Under the pieces are notes generated by a model. That model saw only the letters and a program-made list of their open reading frames with translations. It was not told where the DNA came from and ran no database searches. A program made the translations under genes and the position numbers. DNA of 64,000 nucleotides from Timema cristinae. Lineage: Eukaryota > Arthropoda > Insecta > Phasmatodea > Timematidae. Position 1 is the stretch's first letter. Every line of letters begins with the position of its first letter. The DNA lies in assembly GCA_039000515.1 (NCBI GenBank), contig JBCFYV010011164.1, forward strand, positions 32,975,021-33,039,020. The letters run 5' to 3'. Shown here in pieces: positions 33,000-44,129 of this stretch.

Positions 33000-34255
33000 A
33001 TTCCACATGCACTGTACATTATATAATTATCTTAAACTGTGAGTTAAGAGTAATCCATAGCATGAATATATTCCTGGATGTTTCACTTTAAAATAACTGG
33101 TGATCCAAACCAAAGGTCTCAAGCACGATTTACGTGTCTAGGTGTCACTTTTTAAATAATTAAATATGAACAGTTTCTGCTTTCGGTTTAAATGATGGTT
33201 TGGACGAATTTTTTTTGTTTGGGATCTATCTGTTTATATTATCTAATTGGACGGTCTTTGTTCCTTGATTAAATTTATTTTATAATTTAGATGAACAGTC
33301 CTTGTTATGAAATTTAGTTGAGCTTATAATCTGGATATACATTAGTTTAGTTTTAATTTAGTTAGTTAATCATTTAGACGAATAATATTTACTCTTTGAT
33401 TTAGTTAATTTGATGATTTGGATTCAAAGTTTTTATCCTTTGATTATTTGATTTGATTACTTAAAATAACATTTTTCTCTTTAAATCAGTTGATTTTATG
33501 ATTTCTTATAAAGTATTTTCTCTTTAAAATCAATTAATTTATTTATTCCAGCTTCACAAAACTATTGGTTAAAGGTAGTGGTCAAAGTCATCCAATAGTA
33601 GTTATATTTAACATAAGGAGTTCATAGTGCACACTCTGAACAAAATGGTTAATCACATAGCCTACAAACTAATTTCATTTCAAAGCAGACACACCACTGA
33701 GTACTCGAACCCTAAATTTTCCACTAACAATATGGAGGATTAAATTTAGTAAAATAGGTTTTCAGCCTTAATGGGAATCAAACTCTATATCCTTTTCTAA
33801 GTAGAAAGTTTACTAATGACTTAGTAGACAAGTAGAATATGAAAATAAAATCTAGAATGTACAATTTTGTTAAAAAAATAATAAAATGTATTGACGATAT
33901 TGTTATAAAATTCACTTTAAATTAATAATATAATATTTTTCTAAACTACAATAGATAAGCTAGTATTGTCAAATATAAGGTGTTAAAACTATGATTTATA
34001 TACTAGGAGTTATTGGTAGAGTTATGGTATCACCCCACATCCCCCTCAAACCATAATGTTTAGCTATTTACTTAATATATAGAGGAACGAACTTATGTGT
34101 AACTAGTAAATTCCTTTGGCATTATTACTCAACATCAAACAGGAGTCCTGGACTCTTAATTAACCATGACAACCATGTGGTTCGACACCAAAATAAAGCA
34201 TCCAAGCCGAAATTACAGTCGAATTTAAATGGACAATCACTCACATCAATAAGTA
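33000..34255. other. AT-rich DNA with degenerate repeats
   Basis: Short phrases such as gatttagttaatttgatgat recur irregularly at 33.25-33.55 kb. A 75-codon minus frame (34125-34352) has no recognised domain. Confidence 0.35.
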
Positions 34256-34460
34256 CATGAACTAAAATGTCAATCTCGTCTACTGTCAGTGAAGATCCTA
34301 GCTTTAATCCCAGCCAGGTATAATAAGGTGTTTTATTATCTATTTGACTCACAAATTCAATTCCCGTGAATTAAGGTATATTGACACTTAATTCTTCCTT
34401 CCTCCTCCACCCTAATAGTTAGTGTGATTCAAATTACGATTAACCTGGGAAGAGTAGCAA
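34256..34460 (+). mobile_element. SINE family 1 remnant, very diverged
   Basis: Order-preserved traces: a tttaatcccagccagg B-box-like segment, then ttaattcttccttcctcctc, ccctaatagttagtgtgatt and a gggaagagtagcaaaac tail trace. No target duplication or (TAA)n survives. Confidence 0.4.
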
Positions 34461-36700
34461 AACTCAGGAGGATAAGGGGAGGGTGGGGGTGCGGGGGTAT
34501 GGCCAACAGAATTATACATACTTTCTCATATCGTATAATTTAGTTTGTAAGAAAATCCAAAATTGTTCGAAATAATCTCTATATACCCATTTAAAATAAA
34601 ACCGTTGAAGCCACTTACTAAAATTTCAAATTAAAAAATTAGTCATTATTAAACCACCTTTAAATTAATTTCCCTCAAAAGAAAATTAAAATGTGTCATT
34701 ATCTTAAAACACCCTACGATTACCCGTTTTAATCAAAATCTTGTGTACCATTTTTGGAAAGTTCATTTTTTTTCATAATCAATAATTAGAATGTTACACT
34801 TAATTTTATATCTGGGATCAAAATAACTAAGAACATCTTCTAAATATAAAGTTTGAACAAAAAATTGATTTAAGCGTTTTGGCTGAAACCTCAGGTATGG
34901 ACATACCTGAAAAGTCTGGTGGTTGGAAATGTAACGTTTACAATAATTTATCTATATGAGAAAGTAAAAAGAAAGGAGATCTAATATTTACTTAAAAATA
35001 GTAAAAATTATACATATTATACGTTTTATCTTTAATAGTCTAGTAAAGGGCCCTACAGTCCTAGGGTCCAAGGGGCTTAGATTTCTTGAAAAGATGTAAG
35101 TTTTCCACTTTGTAAATACAATATTGGTTTCGACAAAACTGCACGTGCTTCTTATACGGAATATTATAATATGTGAAACACATTTCTCAAAAATGTGTTA
35201 CTAATAGACCAACCTTTAATATGTTTCCTCATAAAAAATATAATTTTGTTAATCATATGAAACACTATTACCGTAAGGTTTTAAAACAATTCTGTTATAA
35301 CAGATATTTTAAACATATATACATTGTTTAAAACATCACCTCTTAGAAAACTATTCTTAAATATTTATTATTGATGATGTAAAACACTCCCAAGTTACTG
35401 TGTACAGATATATTTTGTAAAGAAGCGTCAAACAAATTTCTTTAATTTCAAATTTAAAAAATATTACTTAATAAAATACCCATAAAAATATTACGCCCCA
35501 AAAAGTATGAAATATTAATTATTTCAAATACTTCCAGACTATTACATTTAAACAAAATCAATTAAATCAATTTTAGAAGAGTATTTAATTTTCAAAAATA
35601 GATCAACATTAAATAACAATTAAAATTAAGGCGATATGGAAAAAACGCACCTGGTAATGATTATTTATATAATATCTGACTATCTGATTTTTAGCAAAAT
35701 CTATAAAATGGTCTAGGCCGTAGCCACAGGACACAGAAAATTAACTGTATGACCTACTTGTTTGGGTCTGGGGCATATACAAGGTAAGATTTGTCAACAC
35801 CTTGGAGACGAACTTTGTTAACGGTTTCAATACTTTATTTATAAAAAAAATTAAAACAGTATTACATTAGTTTTTTAGAAAGAAAAGGTTTGCAAAATGA
35901 TTTTTTTTTCAGAGTAAAAATAAAACCAGAATTATCTCATTAGTTTTGTTTTACAGTTAATCAGTTAAGTAGAAGCCATTTTTTTTCTTGACCTACAACG
36001 CCAAGCTACATTTATGAATTTCATTTATTCTATAAAAATAGTTTAAATAACATTATATTTCAAATTAATAATTATTTTAAATTTAAGAACATTTTAAATC
36101 CAACAATTAAATAGGCCTTAAAAATGTAGAAGTTTAATGTAATTACTTGATAATACACTTAACATTTTTTATGAAAATATAAATATATAACAATATTTTA
36201 AAATAATATAAAGAATAAGATTTGATAATAGTTATTTATACGGCTAGAGCTGTAAACGATTAAAGGATTGGGTTTAATTTATTGGAAAATAAAATATTGT
36301 TATGTAAAAATGTGTTAACTCAGATAATCCATTATAACGATATTAAAAATTTGTAATTCAATATGGGAATTTAAAATTTAATTTCACCAAGAAGGTTTGC
36401 AAAGTAATTCACTTAGTAAATAACTAAGAGATTTAAGCCAATGCTTAATTTTTCATATCTTACTATTTGATTTTATAGATTTGTATACACAGTGAAATGA
36501 ATAGTACTACACATTCGTGCATAGCTTCCAGTTTATGACAACATTTAAAAAAAATCAGACACCACTTTAATACCCACAAATGGATTTTATTTAGGAAAAA
36601 TGAACATACATAAACAATTAGACATGCTTATATATATAAAGAGACTGAATAAAAAAGTCAAGCCTTGGACATTTAACTTTATGCATCACGCTCTTTAACG
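34461..36700. other. AT-rich DNA, no gene seen
   Basis: Short similarities to the 49.5-50.5 kb repeat occur, for example tatgagaaagtaaaaaga near 34960 and ataaaatggtctaggccgta near 35704. Otherwise featureless. Confidence 0.35.
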
Positions 36701-36715
36701 ACTTAGCTACCCGCC

Positions 36716-37008
36716 TGGTGACCTGGTGGTCTAGGGGTAAGGTGTCAGACTTCTATGCTGGCGGCCGGGGTTCGATCCTCGGTCCCGGCACTGATTTATC
36801 TGATTACCAAACCCTTCCTTCACCTCTGACAAGGCATCTTGTGAATGTGGGGAATGCCAGGCCTCCACCGTGGTTCGGATTCCACGTTAAACTGTAGGTC
36901 CTTCATTTCATCTCACAATCACCCTACCATTACACATTAGCGTAAGTGCGTATAACCCGAACGGGTAGTAAGACGCGGTGCTAATAATAATAATAATAAT
37001 AATAATAA
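36716..37008 (+). mobile_element. SINE family 2, full length, with 12-bp target duplication
   Basis: The tRNA-like head has tggtggtctaggggtaaggt (A-box region) and ggccggggttcgatcctcgg (B box), then a unique body with ggaatgccaggcctccaccg, and the tail cgtataacccgaacgggtag...gacgcggtgcta with (TAA)n. The repeat tagctacccgcc flanks it exactly (36704-36715 and 37009-37020). The clean duplication and intact tail suggest a young insertion. Confidence 0.95.
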
Positions 37009-37068
37009 TAGCTACCCGCCAAATTGTCAAAGTACAATGCATCTTTTTCCCTCTCATGCTTCACTAAC

Positions 37069-37802
37069 TAATGTCCGACCGAACATTCGGCTTCGGTCTC
37101 GGCTTCGGCCACCTTGGGCCATAAATTGCACCTTTGTTATAATAATCGGTTTCTACCCAAATTAGACCGCAGGTTTTTCCGAAGCCGAAGGTTAATTTAA
37201 CTTATCTTACCGAATGTACGTTTGGGGGTGCGGTGCGGGAGCGGTCACGTGACAAGTGACAACTGACAAGTCACTGCATGTTGGATTAAGGCGCCCGGTC
37301 GGTAGTCTAGTCAGTAGTCAGTAGTGGCCCCACATGGTCCGTGTTTACTATAGTCCAATGTTACTAACAGATTTATTATGAACTTTCCTTTCAAATAATG
37401 ACTAATATAATTTAATTATTATATACATACAAGGTAACTGATAATTTGTTTTATAGGACTGAAGGGCAATACAAAATAAATTAGTCAATTGTCCAAAGCC
37501 AAATTTTAAAGGAAGAAGTGATTGATATTTTTGTCAAACCTTATGTCTTTATATTATCTTGTACCCCAATTTAGAAAATATATTCTACTTTATTTTATCA
37601 ACATTTAAAAATGTGACCTGTTATTTAAATAAACAGATCTTAGATTTAAAATGCAACAGAAATTGCATAAAACTTAAAAACAAGGATTTTTCACAATAAA
37701 TGCGATTTCTTCAGCTTCGGATTTGGCTTCGGCCGATGGGGAAAAAGAAAACGAAGTTTGGCTTCGGCTTCGGCCATAGAAATTACCTTCTGTCGGACAC
37801 TA
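37069..37802. mobile_element. hAT-type non-autonomous element with 8-bp target duplication
   Basis: The ends taatgtccgacc and (complement of the right end) tagtgtccgaca are inverted repeats. The perfect 8-bp direct repeat tcactaac lies immediately outside (37061-37068 and 37803-37810). Both subterminal regions carry clustered ttcggcttcggcc-type repeats in inverted orientation, as expected for transposase-binding sites. No transposase frame is present. It starts only 48 bp after the SINE2 target copy. Confidence 0.88.
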
Positions 37803-37886
37803 TCACTAACCCTTTCCCTATTACTGTCCAATAACCACTGAAGATTTGGTCATTTTGCGATTTGTAGTAATGATTTGTGAGACATA

Positions 37887-38555
37887 CAGAGTGATTCAAA
37901 AAGTTAGATCAAAACTTAAGGAGAGTATAGAATATAGAGGGACTGAAGTAAAACAACTTTGGAATAAGAATTCATGTCAAACGAAGTCATCCTAAGTCGG
38001 GTGAAGCCGTTGAAGGTGAATAAGTCTGATACCATTCCGCTGAAATAAGTAGGAATTCAGAAATTCCCGCACATTGAACGAAAAGTGTGTTGGTGCTCCT
38101 TTCTGTTGCACCCACATTTGCTGATGAGCATAAAGTAGCACATCTGGTAATAGCTGATACACAATATCTTCCATAACGATTTTGTAAATAAGTCCAGTGA
38201 TACGGTATGTCAGGAGTTCGTGTCGAATCACATTATCGCCGATGATACCCTCCAAAACACTCACAGCAAACCTTAAAAAATGTGGTTTGTTCAGACAACG
38301 CTGCAAAATCATTTGATGACGTCTGCGGATGGAAGTAGAAGTTAGGCCCCTTTTGTGTGATTCAAGATTAAACTAGTAGGAAAATATAAATGTCTGCTTA
38401 ATTCGACGGAATTATATCAGACTTTTCCACCTTCAATGGCCTCGCTTGACTTCGGAAAACATGGATGGATTTATATTATAAAGTAATGGTTCTATCCGAG
38501 GTACTCTATACGCCCCTCCAGTTTAAATTTTGAACTTACTTTTTGAATCACCCTG
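37887..38555 (-). mobile_element. IS630/Tc1-mariner-superfamily element, internally deleted
   Basis: The termini cagagtgattcaaaaagtta and the complement of the right end, cagggtgattcaaaaagtaa, form inverted repeats. TA precedes the left end (37885-37886), but the right flank reads CA, so the duplication is mutated or misplaced. The interior encodes part of a transposase on the minus strand. At 669 bp it lacks the N-terminal DNA-binding part. Confidence 0.85.
37992..38340 (-). pseudogene. Transposase fragment (IS630/mariner-like DDE), inactive
   Basis: The frame opens at 38312 and ends at 37992 (106 codons); traces continue upstream to about 38340. The visible order is RFAVSVLEGIIGDNVI (counterpart of the conserved VWAGI block), QLLPDVLLYAHQQMWVQQ, then KGAPTHFSFNVREFLNSYL, and a C-terminal stub. 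In active relatives an aspartate precedes GAP..HF; here it is lysine (QQKGAP), so a catalytic residue is lost. The usual WPARSPDLN motif is replaced by unrelated residues before the stop, pointing to a frameshift as well. The flanking inverted repeats show it belongs to the 37887-38555 element. Confidence 0.82.
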
Positions 38556-38868
38556 CATTGAAAAAAAATATGTATTGGACTTCAACTAGTCAACACATAT
38601 CTAAACTGAGAGAGCATTGGTTTGTCGAACAAAAGGATGAGGTTTCAAATTATTATCCAGACATATTTTAAAATACCGTCCCTAGGACTTTCTTTGCGAT
38701 TTTTAGGGGCAGGATATTTGAAGTGTTCTTTCTAAATCGACCAATCGTGTCAATACACAACTTACAGAACAACTTATTTCCAAAACGTACAGAGACCTCA
38801 GTCTTACGGCCGTCAATTCATTATTGTAAAAGGCAAAGCCAACATTTCACTAATTATAAATTACTTAG

Positions 38869-38936
38869 CCACAACAGGAATCGAACCCACGACTCCAGTT
38901 CATTAAACAGACTAGATTCCAACTGAGTAATTGTGG
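38869..38936 (-). tRNA. tRNA-like sequence or tRNA pseudogene
   Basis: On the minus strand ccacaat and ttgtgg can form an acceptor-like stem around a 68-nt sequence. It has a D-arm-like tactcagttgga and a T-arm-like cgtgggttcgattcctg with a good B box. The anticodon arm is poorly paired and the inferred anticodon would be UUA, so it is unlikely to be a working tRNA. It may be a tRNA pseudogene or the head of a third SINE family; no SINE body was recognised. Confidence 0.4.
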
Positions 38937-38939
38937 ATT

Positions 38940-40005
38940 CACATGCTCGTCGAAAAACAAGTGCAGAACAGAAATGTGGTCACGTGATGAGCTCTAATCC
39001 AATCACAAGATTTCCGGCTCTTCGGTCCGAGCTGTTCTGCTTAAGTTCATCTTATCTCTATTTAGTCCGCTCTGCTTGAGATTTTTGGCACAGGAGAACC
39101 AATCAATTCTAAAAACCAACCATATCAAATCAGTGCACATGTGAATTTGACATCGCATGCGCTGTAGAGTTAGCAGCCAGAAGAGAACTTATTTGGCCGG
39201 TGTGAGGATATTTGAAACAACCCGTTATTGTAAAGCGTGTATATCGATGTATTGGATTGTGCCATGACATAGCGTTAAAATTTGAAAACATCTGTCAGGA
39301 GAATGAAATAAAATAAATGTTTATCTACTAGAAAATAAATGATGTTGATAACCATCTGGGATTTTTTAAGTTTGCTTTGCAATGCATTATGGGTCAACTC
39401 ACAGCTGTGAATTGCTGCACTACTCAAGCAAATTCCGCTTTATAGTTTCGGTGAATGAGTGAATCAAGCTTAAGAGAGTAGCATTGTAGATGCAAGCAAA
39501 AATAATAGCCATTTTCCAGAACAAATTGTATGCAATGAGGTTTACAAATTTTATGGGTTGTTAAACCTACAAATCAGGGTTTTTGTAGTCTTGAATTAAT
39601 CGACCTAGTAGTTCCTTCTATCTCTCTCGCCCTCACACCATATTAACAAGACATCGCTATATTTAAAATCTCTTTAAGGGTCCCTTGAATTCCCCCTTCC
39701 CTGCTTGCAAATTGATAAAAATAGCTAATAAAGAATCACTGTTTAAGCATTCATTGCCGCAAGCCACGCGTTTTTCAAGAGACGATAGGTTGGAGCTACC
39801 CGCAATAGTGACACAAAGGTCACCTGTGACATGCTAAATTATAGATTAAACATACATATTGTGTAATGCAACACGACCGTTAAGCTTGAATGGCACACAG
39901 AACATGGCACGTGCCACATGGAGAAATAAAGTCGCGATGGAGTTGTTTGACGATCTTATGCTGGGTAACGCACGCCCTAGTAAGCATAGGGAATAAATTT
40001 AAAGC
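38940..40005. other. Unassigned DNA
   Basis: About 38.97-39.20 kb is richer in GC and has ccaatcac-type boxes and a gtcacgtgat E box, but there is no open frame or start that would make a promoter convincing. The rest is plain AT-rich DNA. Confidence 0.3.
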
Positions 40006-40009
40006 TTGT

Positions 40010-40205
40010 ATTGTATGGTTTGATGGTGATCAAGTGGTCAGGGTACCAGCTTCTGACGGGTGCATTGAGGCTTCTTTTCCTAAAAAGTTTCCACTCTCCA
40101 TTAACTCAAATAATATTACCATTCCTGTGAGCTCTATCTTACTCTTCCATACTCCCATTAGTGTAATCATATAAACAGTCCAGATTTGTAGTAAAACGTA
40201 TTGAA
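40010..40205 (+). mobile_element. SINE family 1 remnant
   Basis: Traces in order: gtgatcaagtggtcagggta (head), ttccactctccattaactca (middle), actcccattagtgtaatca and ttgtagtaaaacg (tail). It is heavily mutated. Confidence 0.5.
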
Positions 40206-40244
40206 CAAACAAACCCAATAGCAAAATAAAAACAAGTAAAATAT

Positions 40245-40500
40245 GAATATCCACACAAGTGAGCACGTGGGATAAAACCTTACTCCACTGTTTTGGTTTG
40301 AAGACAACGACGAGATCGAAACTTAAATCCCGCTCGAATGTACTCAGATTATATTTTGTAGATAATTTACCTCTTCTTCTTCTTCTTCACAAAAATTTTG
40401 GGTAAATTTCCTCTAATTTATACCTTATTATTATTATTTAACCCTTTAGTGCTAATAAACAGATATCCGGGACTGATATAAGATGTGGTGAACATATAAA
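40245..40500 (+). mobile_element. SINE family 1 remnant with (CTT)n expansion
   Basis: The head trace gtgagcacgtgggataaaac, a B-box trace cttaaatcccgctcgaatg, then tttacctcttcttcttcttc, and a tail trace gatataagatgtggtg. It sits head-to-tail after the 40.0-kb remnant. Confidence 0.5.
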
Positions 40501-40619
40501 CCTCAAAAACAAAATAATGATTCGTAAAATATTCATGGTTTGATATATCCCTTTTTGAATCCTCCCTGATACGTTATATACGTTGCTCACTGCAGTATAA
40601 TTTTCATTTTAAGAGGAAG

Positions 40620-40700
40620 TTTTATTTAACGTTCTTCACGCCTTCCTTTCACTTTCCACTCCCCTTTCCCTTCCTTTCTCTCTCTCTCTTTTTTTTTATA
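40620..40700. repeat. Pyrimidine-rich CT tract
   Basis: An imperfect ctttcc/tctctc-rich tract followed by a T run. Simple sequence with no gene. Confidence 0.7.
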
Positions 40701-41094
40701 TAAGATTCAAGGCATGCTGAATTGGAGTGCAAGCAAGTAGCTGCTGCCGAAGCGGACCGTATGTAAATTAGAGCTAGCCTGGTTCGTTCTATCTATACTG
40801 CAAATAGAAGTTTGTAAGCAATGAATGTTCTCAACTAAAAAATATTATTCTCTCACAAGTTCTTGGCACATTTGCTACAACGTACAGTCTCGTCGAAGAA
40901 AATAGTTATTTTAGGAGTTTAATTATTATTTCACCCGTGGAAACAGATCAAAATATTTACTTTAAATAAACTAATATGCATGAAAGATGTATAAACAATG
41001 ATAAACTATTTTAGACATAATCACAAATTCCCTCAGCTATTATAATATTGATAAACTATATATATAATTGTACAGAGACTAATTACATCACTAT

Positions 41095-41330
41095 ACATAT
41101 TTACGGTCACATGGTCTAAGGCACCAGAGTCGGAACAGGCTGGATTTTCAGAAACGTGTTTGAACCTCAGCGTGCTGTATTAGGGGTGGTATTCCACAAT
41201 AAAAATTATTTGTGGATTTCTCGTCCTTTATCCATGCCTAAGCAGATTTAATTCATCCAAATTAGCATTCTTACTCATTCTTAATGAATTAAGCAGCTCA
41301 TTTACCTTACGTATATATATAGTTTACTGA
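41095..41330 (+). mobile_element. SINE family 1 remnant
   Basis: The head ggtcacatggtctaaggcac is followed by a degraded B box gtttgaacctcagcgtg, then catccaaattagcattctta and an acgtata trace. No tail repeat remains. Confidence 0.5.
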
Positions 41331-41639
41331 ACAATTTTTTTTTACTCTTTAATTCAACTATTTTCTTGAAACCGATATCTATTTATTTATGTTTACTAGT
41401 TGATATAGTAGACTTAACTTTAAAAAAATCAAGTGACCTAATTTATGAATTCATTCCTCTTGTTATGAATTAATCAAGTTTTTATTATATCTTATTGAAA
41501 TGTAAAATTAATAATTCCTTTCTTTAGCTTGATCGCCAAATAAAATAAAAATCGACGAAATATATCCCAAAATAAAAAGTGTAAATTGTTGCATTCCTTT
41601 TATTAAAATTATCCCTATTATGGGGAGCATTATTGAAAC

Positions 41640-42340
41640 GAACACCAAAAAGATTGTCTAAATTTACTTTATAAGAAACAAACATAAATAAACCTAATTT
41701 TTAAGCTAAAAAAACACATTAAAATACATGGATTTAAGGAGAGAATACAAATACAATAACAGTTGCTCTCTTACGTGGAGGTATTGTTTTTGCAATGAAT
41801 GCCAAAATAAATAGTTTGAATTTAATACAAAAAAATTAATTACACTTAATTTACACGCAAAACCATAACAAAAATAAGACTCAAATTCAGACTTACGTGT
41901 AGGCATTATTTCAATGAGCCCCAAAATAAAGAGTTTAAATTGGCTATATAAGAAACAAAAGTAAAGGAAATTGAAAGAAGCCTTATATAGTAAGCAACCT
42001 ATCACAACAAACAAAATTGTGATTTTGGATTGAAATTAAACAGTAAGTAAGAATATTATTCGAAGCGCAAACGCATTCAACACAGTTAACAAATCTAAAT
42101 GATGGAAAAGAATAAAACTTACTTAAGCCGAGTGATTTATAAGCACACTCAGATTTCCAAAGAAAGCCTAATTCACGTCCCTCCCCCATCTTACTGGTTG
42201 AATCAAGTGCCATGCCATGTCGAGTAGCGGTGACGTATAGTTACTACTGATGCAACAGCTTACCCTGTTCCTGGAAAAGTAAGCAACGCAACAGAAAAAG
42301 TCTCTACTCGATCTAATGAGAACTTTCCGAGTTTACCAGC
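41640..42340 (-). repeat. Dispersed repeat B, minus-strand copy
   Basis: Contains ctctcttacgtggaggtatt, ttgcaatgaatgccaaaata and ttaatttacacgcaaaacca, the complements of blocks at 21.39-21.52 kb and 19.45-19.48 kb. Near 42.24-42.34 kb the acagcttaccctgttcctgg segment continues the family. The open frames 41706-42014 and 41983-42213 (minus) fall inside it and show no domains. Confidence 0.55.
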
Positions 42341-42919
42341 AACAAACAAACACACAGAATTAATATTCTAAAAATAGATTATTTGATATTCGTATTGTAT
42401 ATTTTACCCAGACAAAATAGAAACTCCACCAAAACTTGAATATAAAGTCTGACCTTAGAGTTTTACTGTATTATATATATATATGATAAAGTCAAAACTA
42501 AATAAATATAAAATTTAATTTAACAATACTGAAACCACTTTAATTAGGTTAATTTCATGTTTAAAAAGATACTACTTACTTGTTTTTTGAGTGGATCCTT
42601 AGGTTAAGCTATTTTTAAGGACCTTAGTTTAGCAAAGAGAGACAATTTATATAGCTAGTTAAAAGACAATCACTATACTTTTTTCATAAATCGTCGTAAT
42701 TTAATCATAAAGTGTGCACTGTACACCATGCATTGTTTACTATTAGTTAAGTGCTATGCATGAATACAAACCGAGACTTATCTATGTAAATCAATGTTAA
42801 AACGAGAGTTGTTGGGATACTTATGGGTATTTTTATTTATCAAAGAAACATTAATTAACTTCTAATTTTAATGGATAAAATTAATTAAAACATATCTAAG
42901 ATTAAGAAGCAAGTTAGTT

Positions 42920-43130
42920 ATAATAGCTCTCCTACGTGGAAGCATTGTTACAGTAAACACCATAAGACATAGTTTAATTTTACCATCTAAAAATTAAAAA
43001 TAAACTAAATTAAATCAATACTTTATTGTAAGTTCCTTAACCTAACAAACCATACTGTGCTGTTAGCTTACTACCAAAAAACAAAAATAAATAAACCTAA
43101 TCTATTTGCAACACAATACAATGATCGAAA
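42920..43130 (-). repeat. Dispersed repeat B, fragment
   Basis: The segment tagctctcctacgtggaagc, then attgttacagtaaacacca, matches the 41.77-kb block. A later aaaaataaataaacctaat also recurs at 41.68 kb. Confidence 0.5.
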
Positions 43131-43239
43131 ATATATTCTATGACTTTTAAGCTTTAGCTGACAACAATAATACCAAAAAAGCACACAATAAATTTTCTTG
43201 TTAATTTTTATGTTTATTTTTCATATTTGTTTTAATCCC

Positions 43240-43340
43240 AAAGCACTATTTGCCAAGGAGGTTTATTATCGCTTCGTTGATATTTCTAACACCTTCGTTG
43301 CCAAGGAGACACATTATTCTTGTTTCGTTAGCGCTAATGT
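43240..43340. repeat. Short direct duplication
   Basis: Two gccaaggag...ttattnt-gtttcgtt-type segments, at about 43253 and 43300, form a diverged direct repeat of about 50 bp. Confidence 0.4.
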
Positions 43341-43879
43341 CCACGTAAAAGTGTTCGTAAAGCTAACTAGATAATTAACTTCAGGTTAGTACATATAACG
43401 TTCACATTAACAACGTTAAACATTCCGCCATGTTGTTTTAAAGACGACGATTATTAATAAAGAGAGATCATATTTATTTATATTCTGAAATGGATGTTTT
43501 ATTGTATGATGATATTGACTCAAGCTCCTGAAAAAAGAAATATAATAAAAAGTAGCGGTTAGTATTTCAAAGAATTGACGCGATAGATTGGACCAACTAA
43601 GATCTGCCTTGATTAGTTTTAAGAACAGCTTTTTTAGACGTTGTAATAGCTTGCTTGTATTCTCTATGATAAATTATCCCAATCAAAAGCCTTGAAACAA
43701 ATCTAGCGCTCTGGGAAGGTTAACGATAAGTAGCAATGAAAGGCACATTTTGTAATTTTTCGAGCACATAAAAATTGTATTTTAAAAACACAACGGCAAG
43801 TTTATCCAATAGACTTTACGATCAGCTAAGCTACGAAAACTTTGAAGAGACATTGTAATATTGGGCATAACAGTCAGTT

Positions 43880-44060
43880 TCTTAGACACTACTTCACTCA
43901 CTGATGATATAGCGCAATGGTATGTAGCTGACCCTGTTTCCTGAATAATGAGTACGACAGAAGAAATCCCGTTTCTATGAGGACTTTTTGAGCTCACTGG
44001 CAACCAACTAACAGAAACATAATTGAATGTACTGTACATGCAGATATATAGTTCTACAAT
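43880..44060 (-). repeat. Dispersed repeat B, fragment
   Basis: The segment tagctgaccctgtttcctga and the following cccgtttctatgaggactttt resemble 42.25-42.33 kb (ttaccctgttcctggaaaag, gatctaatgagaactttcc). A minus-strand 112-codon frame (43782-44120) overlaps it without a recognisable domain. Confidence 0.45.
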
Positions 44061-44129
44061 ATCTTTCTTAAGGTATGTATAATAATTTTTGAAAGGATTT
44101 ACTCGATTTATAATTTCCACGTGTCTTCA

